Source: Neoceratodus forsteri
Taxonomy: Eukaryota; Chordata; Ceratodontiformes; Ceratodontidae
DNA: 64,000 nucleotides
Assembly (NCBI GenBank): GCA_016271365.2
Contig: CM057454.1
Coordinates: 460,356,501 to 460,420,500, forward strand
Direction of reading: 5' to 3'
Positions 1-12,066 of the stretch are shown here, one piece after another. The position numbers were made by a program, and so were the translations under genes. The notes under the pieces were generated by a model. It saw only the letters and a program-made list of their open reading frames with translations. It searched no databases and was not told the origin of the DNA. Numbering within the stretch: the stretch's first letter is position 1; each line of letters starts with the position of its first letter.

Positions 1-560
1 GCAGAAACCTAACACAGGAGAAAATTCCAAGTAAGGCATCGGACACTTTGTCTGTCCACAGTGAGGATAGGGTGACTGCATCTGAGTACCTGGTGGCATA
101 ATCCACCACAGTCAGGATGAACGTTTTCCCTGAGGAGCTGGGGATATTTAAAAGCCCCACAATATTCATTCCCACCCTCTGGAATGGCTTCTTCACTACG
201 GGCAATAGAATCAGGGTGGCTTGGGTTTTCTTCCCACCTTCCCTATTTCTTGGCACCAATGACAAGACCTGCAATACTCCTTCACCTGCTGGGTGAAGTT
301 AGGCTAGTAGAAATTCTGGGCCAACTGCTGCATTGTGCACATGATTCCCAGATGACCATACAGGGGTAATATAATGGGCAACCTTGAGCAACTGCTCACG
401 ATATCCCTGAGGAACAACAAGCTGCCTGCCTAGCATCCCTCCCTTGGTCTGTACTGCCTGGGTGTACATAAGTCCATCTTCACAATCAACCTTATGTCTG
501 CCATCACCTCCCTGTGCACCATCTGAGTCTGCCCAAGCCCTCAGCTTCTCTAAATTAGGG
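1..560 (-). pseudogene. Gypsy integrase fragment (zinc-binding and start of catalytic core)
   Basis: The minus-strand translation shows a pre-integrase segment (about 400-520), then the HHCC zinc-binding domain: a GHLG block at about 340-362 and CRSCHWCQ at about 250-275. The block NFYWP has become NFY-stop-P because of one TGG-to-TAG change. Further on, at about 60-125, VVDYATRY and the DAVTLSS run mark the start of the DDE catalytic core with its first aspartate. Integrase joins element cDNA to host DNA. The rest of the core lies outside the window. Stops show it is not functional. Confidence 0.8.
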
Positions 561-689
561 TAACTCCTCTGAGCAGCTGTGAACCCCTCACACCTTCCTA
601 AAGCATGGGACAGGTCCCCCTTCAGTCGCTAAACTAGGGTCCCTAGCACTAGAGTTAGGGCCCTTAGGATGACCGTCAATCCCAACCCT

Positions 690-1273
690 CTGACAAGGGG
701 TCACCCCTTCCTCTTTGGAGTAACCCTCTGTAGCTATGTGGCTACTTGCTACTGGGGAAATTTCTACCCTCTTTTATTAGTCTCCCCCTGGAGACACAGG
801 CTGGGAAACCAACCTCTCAGTATCTTCCCCAATGGCTTCTGGGGAGCTCATGGAACTACAATTTTCCCTGGCCGCTTAGCTACGGGTAACTGCACATACC
901 ATCCCCACTGGAGATTGTTACCCAGGATCATGTCTACTGCTAATGTGTTGGCTACTGCCACCTGTTGCACAGTTCCCCCGTTTCACCCCAGTCAAGGAGA
1001 ACACTAGTGAGTGGCAATGTCTTCTCTTCACCAGTAAACCCTTGTACAGTTATATATTTATTTATTGGGTATTAGCTGACCAGGCTGTACCAGATCCCCC
1101 TTTACCAATGTCAGGGATGCCCCTGTGTCCCTTAACCCCTGCGTCTGTACTCCATTTACCATGACTGGGTGCATGTGTTCCCTCATGTTCACTGGCATGC
1201 TTCCAGGGACATACAAACAACCCACTTCCTTTCTCGTACTACTTTGCATATTATTGCTTGCCTTCTTGGACAC
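690..1273 (-). pseudogene. Gypsy aspartic protease remnant
   Basis: A minus-strand frame from about 1273 carries the retroviral-type protease active-site motif LRDTGASLTLV (about 1105-1137). After a frame change, the second half is visible as LPLTSVLLDWG and then DMILGNNLQWG (about 905-935), matching the ILG block at the end of such proteases. The role would be cleavage of the Gag-Pol polyprotein. It follows the zinc knuckle of gag directly, as expected. The linker after it runs into integrase sequence without any RT motif. Frameshifts and stops make it a pseudogene. Confidence 0.75.
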
Positions 1274-2530
1274 TGTCTGACAATGTGCCCAGTTTCTTTA
1301 CATAATCAACAAACATTTCTTACTTCAGAGAAATCTTTTCTTTGAAACCTGGGGCTAACTGGTTTCAGTGGAGGCAGGAGGGTTTTAGCTGCCCTGAAGG
1401 CAAGCTTTTCTCTTTCTGTGCTGCCACACTCACCCCATTCGCTCTCAGAGCAGGTCTGCTCTTGGCATAGCAGTCCGAGAGTTCAGCAGCCTCTTGCACT
1501 GTTTTTGGATCTCGGTTCTCTAACCAGGTTTTTAACTCTGCTGGGCATGCCCAATCAAACTGTTCAAACAAAATCACATTTTCAATTTTATCAACAGAGG
1601 TTGCTTTAATTCCTTCCCACCAACGTTTTAAAAACTGACGTTTTGTGGCTAGCTCCTCATAGCTCATATCAGGGCTTCTCCTGAGCTTGTGGAATTTAGC
1701 TCTGTATGATTCAGCAGTTAATTCAAACTTTTTTAACAGTGCAGCTTTTAACTTGCCATAATCATCACTGTCTTCATTGTTCATTAGACCAAATGCATCC
1801 TGAGCTTTTCCGATAAGTAGTGGGGATAGCTGGAAGCTCCAGAACTCTCTAGGAATTTTAGCCTGAATGCAAACTTTTTTCAAAAGAATTTAAAAGGGCA
1901 TCCATGTCCTCCCCTTCCTTAAACTCGGCTATTAATTTGGAGTTCAATGTGTAACTCAGTCCTGCAGTCCCAGTTAAATCCAAGCCACTTACCTGCCCTG
2001 GTGCCACTAGTTGGAGTAGTAGCTTCTCCAGTTCGTGTTGCCACTGGCACTCCTCTCTCCTCTCTCCTCTCCTCTGCTTGTCTGCGTTCTTGCTCTCTCT
2101 TCTCCTCTGCAGCTCACTGGTGCTCACGCTCCTCATGGTCTGTCTCTTGCTGTTCCCTTTCTCTCTCTCCTGGGACTCCAGCTCCATCCTCAGAACTCAA
2201 GTTGCAACCTGAGAACTTCAGATTCAGGATACTGGTGACTTGTCCCTGCTGCTGGGTTCTTCACTGACAGTGGCCCTGCTGTCCTCCTCATCGTCTGGGA
2301 CCCTCACTGGCCGTAGCCCTTCCAGACTTGAGGTTTGGTCCCTTTCAGTCATGGTCTATGAACCGCTGCTCTGGGTATCTGCTACCATCAGGGCCTCTAT
2401 GATGTTCTGCTTAATGGCTTTCACCCCAAACTTGGCTCCCCTGTACCCGCTCAACTGCTTTAAGAAATCCAGTGTGCCTGCTATAGTCAGAAGCCATTTT
2501 CTTCTTCCGTCACTACTAATACTCTTCTGA
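1258..2530 (-). pseudogene. Gypsy gag with SCAN-like capsid domain and CCHC knuckle
   Basis: Three overlapping minus-strand frames make up one gag. The first (about 2530-2190) contains FLKQLSGYRGAKFGVKAIKQ. The second (2187-1858) is a charged, coiled-coil-like region. The third (1883-1365, 172 residues) is SCAN/Gmr1-like: LLKKFELTAESYRAKFHKL, an LKRWWEG segment, ILFEQF, ELKTWLENRDPKTVQEAAEL. Just downstream, at about 1258-1316, a shifted frame gives a CCHC remnant (KETGHIVRQCPKKA). One frameshift lies near 1870. Gag would form the virus-like particle. The host SCAN domain is thought to derive from this type of gag; here the protease and integrase context identifies a retroelement rather than a zinc-finger gene. 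Confidence 0.8.
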
Positions 2531-3503
2531 CTGGCTCTTCAAAGGAAAAAAAAATTATATGGGTGGGAACTTAACTGTAAGTCAAGGGATATAGTTCTGT
2601 TTTCTTTTGAAATAAAACACTGCCTTTCTTTTTTCCAAGTGAGCTAAATGGTCTCAAGCTTACACACTGAACAATGAAGCTTATACCACCAAACTTTTTA
2701 TGCCACCGCTACCAACCAATACCTCACAAACTCACTCAACTGGTCATCCCTCTACTCCCAAAGTGCCAACCTCTGAGTGTATGATTTGTGGACAGTGAAC
2801 AGAACAAGGTAACCCTCTTGTCTGTTTTGTGGGTTCAAGTCACCTTAGTCTCAAGTTCTGAAGGGATTCAAACTGATAACCCCTTGTTAGTGTACCCAAT
2901 TATCAGGCTCAGATAATTCTGTTTTAGGGGGGCCAGATATCTTTGCCTATGGGCACCCAACCAGGTCTTTCAAATGAACCCTTACAACTCTATGCAAGAC
3001 TTTAGAGAACTCTATCCATTTCCCAGTTTGGTATATCAATAAGCCCATACACAGTGTTAACTGTAACTTTTAAAAGCTTCACTTAAGTAAAAATAGAAAA
3101 TGTCAAGGCACTCCAGGCAGTTTCCATTGTAAAATGTATCTTTATTTTAAAATATCAAAACAGAATAATAAATTAAAAACAAATATCCCAAACACATACA
3201 ATCTTAAAAACAATACAGGTTTTTAAAGTACAAACTAAGCTTTATTATCCACATAATACTTCTCTCCTACAGTGCTGATGTTGTTCTTCTTCTCTCAGTC
3301 AGAAAAAATGTGTCTCTAAGGCTTGCTCAGTTAGATAAAAGCAGTCCTGAGCCAGCCTCCCGCTGAGGTCATTAAACTCTGCCTTGGAGTATTAAAAGTT
3401 ATATTTTACAGCACAGGATGTCCCAACAAGATTAAAAAAATTATAAGTGACATACTCAATTTCCTGTCTTCAGGTTAACTGGTCAGAACTGGTTTTTGTT
3501 CTG

Positions 3504-3538
<35 letters not shown>

Positions 3539-3889
3539 AATAGTGTCTGTGATGTCCTTCCAAAGCATCCTGAGAATGTGTATTGGACCTTACAAATGCA
3601 TCTGGATCCTTGTTATCTACACATCAAAGGTCTTTCTGATGTAGTTCAAGGGCTCCCTGAGACACCCCTCTCAACACAGGTTCTTCCTGGCAACTATTGC
3701 AAGTCAAAGGATCTCCTTGAAGGCATTATAAAGTGGATACCTTGGTTCCTGCCTTCAAAGAAAATTTAACAGAGAAATTGCATTTTAAATAGCTGCAGAT
3801 TTAGTTATGTCCTGTTATTTGAACTTATCCCTGTTTTTTTTGGATGTCTCAGTTCAGCAAGACTGTGGGTCTTCTGACTGCCCTTCCCT
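2531..3889. other. Gene-free stretch; expected place of the Gypsy 5' leader and LTR
   Basis: No coding sequence is supported. On the minus strand a TTTGGTGG motif (about 2684-2692) could be a primer-binding-site-like leader, and an AATAAA (minus strand, near 3130) could belong to an LTR, but I see no clear TG...CA ends or duplicated LTR. It also holds a CA microsatellite. Confidence 0.3.
3505..3536. repeat. (CA)16 microsatellite
   Basis: Uninterrupted CA dinucleotide run. Confidence 0.98.
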
Positions 3890-3897
3890 TACATAAA

Positions 3898-4900
3898 TTA
3901 TATGTAATACAAAAAAAATTTGATACATGGATCAGAATCAGTGGTTTGCTTGCCTAGGGCCTCTTCATCTCTCGTGGTTTCTTTACACTGGTGTGAGGTG
4001 AATGCTATCATGGCCCCTCTAAGAAAAGCCTTTAATGTCTCCCACGTATTGGCTGCAGATGTATCCCCTACCTTATTATAGGTCAGGAATTCCTGAATAT
4101 TTTCAGATATGTATGCTTGTATTCTTGTGAGGTCATTAAAACAGGATCCAGTCTCCACTGTCTACTCAACATGGAGGCCTAGTCAGTGGACAAGGAGAGT
4201 TTTAATGGAGCATGGTATAATATACAAATTGGACCATATTCAGTCAAAATAGGACTTCTAAGTATATTTGGAGAAACTAGATAGTAATCCAACCTGATGT
4301 ATACCTTGTGCATGGGAGAATAGTAAGAGTATTCCCTGCAATGTGAGTGTGTATGCCACCATATGTCCCACAGAGCCCGCTCACAAGCTTTCCCCTGAAG
4401 TGCTATTGAACTCCTCAGAGGAGGTCTCCCCCAGATCCTGAGTGATCCATATCCTGGTCCCAATATGCATTAAGATCTCACCCCATGATAATATTATCTG
4501 TATAGGGCACCAGCATCACTGCCAGGTTTTAAAAGAAATCTGGGTCATCAATGTTTGGTCCATATATCAAGACCAGTGTATATCTGTTCCCTTCTATAGT
4601 GGCATCAACAATTAAATATCTGTTCTGCGGATCCAAAATTGTATTAACACCTCATCTGTCAGGCAAGGTCTCAAACATATTCCACCCTCTGGCTCCTGAT
4701 GTCAACTGTGAAACTAAGAGGGTGCCCCCAAGAGCCTGACAGCCTACTCACCTCTTGAGTTAAATGTATTCTTGCAGAAAATTGATGTCGCCTTTTTGTT
4801 TCTCTTAAATAGCTCAAGACCCTTTTCCTTTTATTACAGTTTTCAGGCCCTGACATTCCACGTGATGCACTTTATTGGACCCATTCTGTAACACCTTGAT
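3898..4900 (-). pseudogene. L1/Tx1 ORF2 endonuclease domain and start of linker
   Basis: The N-terminal APE-type endonuclease region reads ITWNVRGL then KRKRVLSYLRE and HLTQE (about 4890-4740). The C-terminal part (4463-4179) gives LWDIW, YSYYSPMHKVYIRLDYYL and a late HAPL block, matching the RIDYFL and DHAPV blocks of L1/Tx1 endonucleases. The linker (4158-3898) has NTWETLKAFLRGAMIAFTSH, a typical segment between endonuclease and RT. The middle is scrambled by stops and shifts. In a live element this enzyme nicks target DNA for target-primed reverse transcription. Confidence 0.78.
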
Positions 4901-5862
4901 ATATAATGTGTCCTTGACTCATGTTCTGCTGTGTTTCTCCTCTTCCTTTACCATACCATCTGATGATTTTGGTTTTTAATCAACCTACTTAACTTTACAG
5001 ACCAAACTACTAAGAACATTAACATTAACTTCCTATAACTTGGAGAACTTCCCCATTTAACCAACCCATCTCGAAACTTCCCTCCTCTCCTCCCTCAAAA
5101 CATTTGCCCCAACCTAATACCCATAAACAACAGTGAAAAACATATCATACACCCTCTTTCCTCTGTTCCCCATCCTTCAACATTTCATCTTAATTCCTCC
5201 CTCATGTCCCTCTACTTCTCATGGAGGACCTGTGGGTCCTGTCCACCTTAATACACATATACTCATAATTAATCTTGTACATTTTTCAACGGTGCCTAAC
5301 TACTGAGTGGCAATAGTGCTGTTGGGGCGGATGAGCCAAGCCCCATCTCCCCAAAGACTCCCTTCCCACAGAACCATACAGTAGCTGTACCACTCCTGGT
5401 AATTACTTTACTTAGTTAAGATTCACAACCAGGGCATATCCTCCATCATTGAGAAGCATGGTGACCCCTTGGGCCTCCTGAAAGAGGACTCCTAGATCAG
5501 CCACGCTTCCTCCTCCATGCTTCTTGCAGTTCACCTTTAATTGCTCAGACTGCCCAATTAAATTTTAGGATATCTCCTGCAAGTATCTCTAGTTGCATGG
5601 AATCCACCTGTGTTTAACGGAGCCCCCACACACACACCCAGCAACTACTACACCCTCCAAATATGCTCAAAAGTCAAGTCATAAGATTACAATTTAAAAT
5701 AACTGCTAAAGCAAAAGTATAGTCTATTCCAGGGCCATGTACCCTGTTACTCTATTGGTTGGTGCTTCATCACAACGAAGTTCAAGAGTCAAAACAGAAG
5801 CCGGAAAACTATTTTTACATATCCTCAGCTTGAGACTGTTTGTGCTGGACTGCCACCAAATG

Positions 5863-6325
5863 TCCAAACTGAAGGTTATTAGTCAGGGAAGTTAATACAC
5901 TCCTCCGCACAACAATAATATAAAGTGATTGCTATCAAATAAAATAGTGGCAAAGTTAGTATAATGGAGAGATCAGAGTTATTTGCCCTCGGATACTCAT
6001 GAAGTAGGCTTGTTTTCTCCAACAAAAAGAAGTCCAGCACAAATTAACAAATGAAGCTCTGGTTAAAGCCGGTTGCAGTCCCCAATAAAATTAAATGAGA
6101 AGCCAATATTATTAAGTTCTTTGAGTAAGCAAACCTTTCTTTTTTGTGCTTTTGTCAAAAAAGTCTCACAAGTAGCAGGTAACCAGAAAGTCTTTAGCGG
6201 CTCCCCAATTTCTAGGCTTAGGTGTACAGTCACTGCTCCGATAAAATACATGGCCTACAGCAAGTTATTGCCCTACCCCTAGTTGGGGAGTAAGGTATTT
6301 TTGGTGTTATCCCAAGGATCTAATC
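5863..6325 (-). mobile_element. Possible LTR with adjoining primer-binding-like motif (uncertain)
   Basis: On the minus strand, a segment that could start TGATTAGATCC (6325) and end in TTTGGACA (5863) is followed at once by TTTGGTGGCAGTCC, reminiscent of an LTR end followed by a primer-binding site. It sits in the over-long gap between ORF1 and ORF2 of the LINE. I see no second LTR, no coding internal region and no minus-strand AATAAA, so the call is weak. Confidence 0.25.
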
Positions 6326-6499
6326 AGAGATGGGGCCCACTCAGCCCAGCCATTAGAGGCTGGAAATGAATCCATTATGGGCCGAGCACATAAGAGACCA
6401 CCCAGTCCAATGGCACCACTTCAAAGATCATTATCAAAGAATTTGTACAGTACCTGGGAGCATAAGTCAAGTATTGCTGAAGTGGGGGCCTTGTTCCTG

Positions 6500-7420
6500 G
6501 GAGAATTACTCCTTCAGTTGCACAAAATATGCTATAGCCACCTCAGGGTATGTGAATGATCTGGGATCTTGATTCTGTGGGTGTATAATTAACCTTGCTG
6601 GATACATCATAGCAATGGGACATTTGATCTCATGAAGCTCTTTCTTAAACCCATGAAGGCTGGTCACTCCACTTGAAGTCTCCTGGAGTAGTCCAGGAAG
6701 ATGCTAACTCTCTCCTCACCATGATAGTGCCCATTTTTCTCACTGCATCCAGCACTGCCTGTCAGTCCTGGTAGTTTAAGAATTTAATTATTATGTGTCA
6801 GGGTCATTTGTCACAGCCCAGGTACCTGCCCAGAGATTGGTGGGTTCTCTAGACTTCCAGGGTTATGGTATCAGGCATTTTTAGTGTTTTCATGAGCAAT
6901 GGGCCCATGAAGGCCTTGCAGTTTGATCCCTCAGTACCCTCAAGGAGCCCCACTACCTGGATATTGCACCATCTTTCCCAGTTTTCATGGTCATCCAGCA
7001 TGGCCTTCAGGGATTCAGTTTCTTTAAGAGCAGCCTGGAGAGAGGATTCAATTCTAGTTTGTGAGTCTTTTTGTGTTCTGGTCAGATTCTCTAGCTCATC
7101 CAGTCTGTCTGAGTGGCTTTCCACTGTGTCCCCAGCATGTTGACTGTTGTTGCAGGGAGTGAGCTGGGTCCTATGTTTTCAAACCCTGCACTCATTTGGT
7201 GTGTTAGATCAAATTTTAGGGCTTGTACTAATTGTTCTATCGAGCCTGGTGAGGTTTGTTGTGATTCAGCTGCAGGTGTGGTACATTGCATTTCACCCTG
7301 AGCTCCTGGAGAGGCTGCTTGTTTCTGTGGAGGGTCCAGGCCTGTTTCCTTGTTAGTGTTAGCAGGTTAAAAATTCAAATGTGCTTGTTTCTTTTTTGAT
7401 TTTTTTGATAGTAGCCATAG
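6500..7420 (-). pseudogene. L1/Tx1 ORF1 protein (RNA-binding), broken
   Basis: A possible start, ATG at about 7418, opens MATIKKIKKETSTFE. Then come a low-complexity N-terminus (7291-7091), a coiled-coil segment (LDELENLTRTQKDSQTRIES) and the start of the RRM-like domain (WCNIQVVGLLEGTEGSN, about 6960-6895). The C-terminal domain is visible at 6790-6500 in shifted frames: IKFLNYQD, AVLDAVRK, MYPARL. This is the ORF1p order known for L1 and Tx1 elements, where the protein coats element RNA. At least three frame changes are present. Confidence 0.75.
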
Positions 7421-7904
7421 AAATTAGCAGTTCTTATCAAAATGTTAGTTGTTTTGGTGAACTATAGCATTAGATGGCACCGATATACAGTGGATGAACC
7501 CGAGCTCTGAATTCAGCTCCCATTCTCTCCTTGGCTAGGCCACACCCCAACATTTCAAATGTTATTGCTATATTTGGTTTTCCTAAAAACTCTTTAAATT
7601 TAGTTTTGTTATTCTTTCTTTCTGTTAATCAGACATTGTGTTGATTTCTGATGTTCTACTATTCTACTGCGATATCTTTGATAAGAAGAAGCATAAAATC
7701 TTTGAGCACCTATTACATGCTCCATTCCATCTTTTGTCAGATTAGGATTAGTGAATCCAGATTTGGTTCTGCTAATATTCTTAGGTCTCTCAGTATGTGC
7801 TTTTGTTTAATATTCTCAGCCAAGGCAATGGCATGTCATTCCAGTGTAATTTATATTTGTTTTGGTTGATCTAATCTAGATGAGATACTATTTTGCTATC
7901 TGGA

Positions 7905-8017
7905 GCACTGCAATTTCTTCTCCTTCTTCTTCCTCTTCCTCTTCTTCCTCCAACTCATCTTCCACTTCCTCTTTCTTTTCCTCCTCCTTCTCCTCTTCTT
8001 CCTCCTCCTCCTCCTCC
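7905..8017. repeat. Polypyrimidine (CTT/CTC)n tract
   Basis: About 110 bases of almost pure C/T on the plus strand, rich in CTT, CCT and TCC triplets. Its translation into a leucine/proline run is a compositional artefact. Confidence 0.95.
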
Positions 8018-11000
8018 TGATACATATGAAGTGGCAGAGATTTATTTTCTACTTGTTATACTAATTCTGCAATGTAGTCTTATACAATATACTTGTGATA
8101 AGAATTTGTGACATAAATAGTGCTATTTGGGGAACCAACACCACTGAACATGGGGGTAGGGAATGAACCACAGTGGTAGCCTTCTAATAGTATTTCTAAT
8201 CTTTTATTAATCAAATATCATTCCCAAAAATAGATATAGTAATGCCTGTGTGGTATTCCAGTACAATTCTGAGATGTGCCAGAAGAAAGATCTTGGTGCT
8301 GTAGGATACACTGTGCAATACTGTCAGGTCAACCTACTGGATAGGACAATTGAAGGCATCATCCTATATGTACTGTGCAACCAAAACTGCAGTTCAGTGT
8401 GGCAGAGCCTGAAACAGAAACATTGGAAGGAGCTGGCTTCAGAAAAAGCCCTAATCAAATGCCTGCTGACTGGAGAAATGACTCACTCAACAGGATAGAT
8501 GTCTATGCAACTTTTATTCTCCCAGTAGCACCAGTTCTGCTACAAAAAAAAACATAAAGGCAAAGCTGAACATTAAAATACTGTATTTTTGAATTCTCTA
8601 CTGATTCCCTTACATTGCTTCTCAATGTGGTCTGCTGAAAATTCAGTGGAGCAGGCCAAGTAGGGGTCAATAGGTTCTCCTACTAAGTGAATATCATTGC
8701 CAAATCACTACTGTAGCATGAAGACATCATCAAGTTTTTCATCCATCACTTGTTGACATTGGCACACTGACTACTTCACCGTCCTGGCCAGCCAGTGTAT
8801 AAGTAGAGGAATGGAGAGTATATGAAGCTTGAATAAGCGGCAGACATTGCTCCTGCTAACTGGAAAGTAGGGTGTTACAATCCTCACTATACCCATGGAG
8901 TAGGTCTTGATGTTTTGACAACTATCACTAATGGCCACATTGTGAGTTTTTTGTGCTTTTAAGACAGCCTACTTAGGGTAAGTCTGCATCCCGACAGGCT
9001 CAAAACACAGAGAACCAAAACTTCCTCTGAATTGCTAACATGGCTTAAGAATATTGGGCTAGATTCACAAAGAGAGCCAAAATTGCCACACATGTGGAAA
9101 AATGGTTTGCAAAACTGCAGAAACACAAGTATGGCATATTCTCAGTCAAAAATTCTGCAGGTCACACCTCATGCCACACTGGCGACCCATATTTGGGAAC
9201 CAGCACAGGCCACCGGGGGCCAGCAGAGAGGAGATGGATCGAGCATCCAACAGACAGCTCTCCATCTCCTAGGAGGGGAGGTAACCTTCAGTCAGCTAAT
9301 GCCTGACCCCTGGCGGAGGCTGGGGCTCGGTGCTACACTATCACAAGAAAAGTGGGAGGGACATGGCAGATGATTGGTGGGGCTGCACCTGGGTCCATGT
9401 GTGAGCCCACCACAGGTGTCATTGCACACCTGGCTCCTACATGGGAAAGAAAATGAGAAAAGACCCTGGTGGCTGGTCATTGCAGCTTGATGGCTGTTCC
9501 TGTCATGCTCCATTCCAGAGGTAACACCTGAAACTGGATCCTGTTAGCAGGCGTAGGGTCCCCACTGCCCCACCATAGGGGTTATAGGGGTGAGGTCCTG
9601 AAGGAATGGAGGCGATGGACGGCAGCCAGGTGAGGGCTGACTAGGGCCGGATGGGAGAGAAATAAGATGTAAAAAAAAGTTCCATTGGTGCAGAAAATCA
9701 CAAAAAAGGTGAGTTACAGAATTCCCCACCTGTGGAATATGCACACATGCAGATCTGCAGCTGGGGAATCAATCTAAAAGGCTCAGCACACAGGACAACA
9801 GATGATTCATATTAAGTGGAACAGGATAATTTGGCAGTCTTGCAACAGGTGCAGCAGAACCAGCACTCCCAGAAAGGCCAGCAGCCAGTCCCAACTGGGA
9901 CCACAGCAGCACCACATGTACTACAGTGGCATTTTGTAACTGTTGGTTGTATCTCTCCCTGGGGTGTTCATTTGGCCTGTTTCTGTAGCATACACTTCTA
10001 GCTGTTACCACCTCTGGCTCTACTGCCTGTGGAGCTCCATTATGGGCTGCACTGGGTCATGAGGTTGTGGTTTGTTACATTTCATTTGTAATGTGTGCTA
10101 TTTGTGGTCTAACATCTGACACTATCATAAAGTCCACAGGTTTGCTGTTGCTTGGTGCCTGAACCCCCCACTATAATTGTTTCCCCACTTGAGAGCACAC
10201 TGCTTGTTGTGGTGCAGCATGAGGCAACATTATATTTCCACATCTACATAAAATCAGTGGTTGAGAATGGCCTTTAAGAGGATATGCCATACTTTTCAAT
10301 GGCTTTTCTTTGGTGCAAGAACTTCTGCAACAGCAGTTTTCTGCAATCCGCAGTGTATTTTTCCTTGCAGCTATGGGTGTTTTATGGAAATCATGCAGCG
10401 CAATTACCCTTTTTTTCCACAAATGGCCAATTTTGGGGGACCTGAACATTTTTTGCACCTTCAAAGTGTTCTGAGAATCCAAGTTTAGGATACCTTACCA
10501 GCATTTTTCCTTTTTTTTCAAAAATCTTCTAGTTATCAGCTTGAGGAGTACAGTTTCATTTATAATACTGGGAATAATGATGATTTAAAATGTGTCACCT
10601 ATGACTTCTAATGAATTTCAACTACCTGTCTCTGTTATTGCTTCCCAAATTTATAAACTACTTTGCCAGTTTCAAAGATCACAAATGTTTCAATTAGGAA
10701 ACTTATTCTGATAGTGTGTTTCATGAATATATGGTGAGCAAAACTGAATAAGTATATTTATGTATGTTCTTTTAGAAATTTAAATCAAGCTATACCTTGT
10801 TGCATAAAGATCAGATTGAATATGGAAGCATAACTTCCAGTTGGGTTTGGTATGTTTAAAATTCTTTAATGGCTCTACTTTAGATGCTGAACCAGGGAAA
10901 ATAATTGATTTTCAAAGTTGCAGTGTTCCTAAGTTAGAGATTAGTGTTCAGCACTTAAGAAATCTGGAGTATAACTTTATTAACAAGCAGCGTCATTGAA

Positions 11001-11115
11001 ATGTTGTTGTCCACCATTTTAAGTACTCTAGTTCAAATAGAGAAATACATTGTCACTAAGAGCAAATATTAAAATTACTTGTTATGTTTTAATTTGTAAT
11101 AGTAAACTGCAAGTC

Positions 11116-11143
11116 CTGTGGAAGAGGATTAAGTCCTCGAAAC
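11116..11143 (+). ncRNA. Hammerhead-like motif, degenerate
   Basis: CTGTGGA is followed by a hairpin of GAGGA (11124-11128) and TCCTC (11134-11138), then GAAAC. This is the layout of a hammerhead core (CUGANGA, stem II, GAAA), but the first block departs from consensus and I cannot confirm stems I and III. Such motifs are common in retroelement-derived vertebrate sequence. Confidence 0.3.
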
Positions 11144-11204
11144 GTAGGCTTTATATTTTGTGAGCAAAGGTTACATAGATATCTATCTTTGTGAAGGTGT
11201 CCCA

Positions 11205-11262
11205 TAATATGGGTGACTCAAACTTGAATGACTCAGTTTGAACTGCTCAGTTTGAGGACCCG
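11205..11262 (-). repeat. Dispersed repeat, also at 43363-43425
   Basis: The reverse complement (AAACTGAGTCATTCAAG, TGAGTCACCCATAT) closely matches plus-strand 43363-43425. The 43-kb copy sits at the right end of an insert that interrupts an L1/Tx1 ORF1, so it belongs to a mobile repeat. Confidence 0.6.
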
Positions 11263-12066
11263 TGAAAATAGTGACCTGTATTAAATGGCAAGCAGCAGTA
11301 AATGGTGAGTGTGTGATATCAGTGAGGTACACAATACAGACTCACAGAAATAGCGAAGGGACATACCTGCACCCACTGTCAACAGGTGAACAGCCTCAGA
11401 GTTTGTTATAATCATGTCTGGGTGGTGTGAGGGTGAAGCCCCCACAAACAATGTAGTTTCTACTGCAAAGCATGTACCTTTTACTGTTGCCTGCCATGGG
11501 TAGTTTTAGTTGCTGCTTTGCTGCTTGTGCTGTTAGATGTCTCTGTCATGTTGTGCAAGTGATGTCAGGTACTGGGAATGAGGTTTACAGGTGTGCTGAA
11601 TGAGGGTGCAGAGTATTTCAAGCTGCTTTCTTGCTGGCACATAAAAGTCTCTGAGAGTGGATTGAAGCAGTAGTGTTGGTGTGTGTTGACTGCTAAGATG
11701 TCCATGGAGTTTATTCGTAGCCAAAAAGGTATACCACTGGCAGTGTATGGCAGCTATGTATGCCAGAGAAACCAGAAGGTTGTCCACAGTGTCTACTGGT
11801 GATGTGTAAATGTTCACAGATTTTGCTGTTTGGTCAGAATCCACACTGTGCAGATCAAGTTAATTGCTTCAGTAGGAGCCACAACCAAGTACCTGACACT
11901 GGAGAGGTTGGGTCTACCACATGTTAGGTGATCTTCATGAGTGGGCTTGGAAAAGTGTGGTGACTATGTCTCAGGTCAACCTGGAGTGTACTGCTTCTGC
12001 TCCCAATGCTATGGCTGGCCACCTGCCCAGAGTGAGGCTTCCCGTTGTACTGACAATGAGTGCCAC

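Larger units (their letters stand above)
1..2530 (-). mobile_element. Ty3/Gypsy LTR retrotransposon, internal region, RT-deleted
   Basis: Read on the minus strand, this stretch gives gag, a CCHC zinc knuckle, an aspartic protease and then an integrase, which is the Gypsy order gag-PR-(RT-RH)-IN. Only about 150-200 bases separate the end of the protease (about position 700) from the pre-integrase segment (about 560 downwards), so reverse transcriptase and RNase H are missing. The window edge cuts the integrase. Frames are broken by several stops and shifts, so the copy is dead. The gag resembles the SCAN-type gag of vertebrate Gmr1-like elements. I could not define an LTR; it would lie to the right of 2530. 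Confidence 0.85.
3890..7565 (-). mobile_element. L1/Tx1-clade LINE, minus strand, decayed and 3'-truncated
   Basis: ORF1 (about 7420-6500) and the endonuclease part of ORF2 (about 4900-4150) lie in correct order on the minus strand, followed by the start of the endonuclease-RT linker, which stops at about 3890. No RT follows, so the 3' half is missing. The space between ORF1 and ORF2 (about 4900-6330) is longer than expected and probably holds another insertion. A plus-strand copy of the same clade occupies 42-58 kb. Confidence 0.8.
8018..12066. other. Gene-free stretch
   Basis: Only short unsupported open frames occur. Scattered traces include a GGGCTAGATTCACAAAG string at about 9056, similar to the start of the sequence at 58187, and a hammerhead-like motif at 11116. 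I see no convincing exon, RNA gene or autonomous element. Confidence 0.5.

Noticed and set aside
1..2530. Possible endogenous retrovirus or host SCAN zinc-finger gene
   Set aside because: Gypsy order and integrase/protease types; no envelope frame visible and no zinc-finger array.
7893..8111. Leucine/proline-rich 72-residue frame
   Set aside because: Translation of a CTT/CTC polypyrimidine tract.
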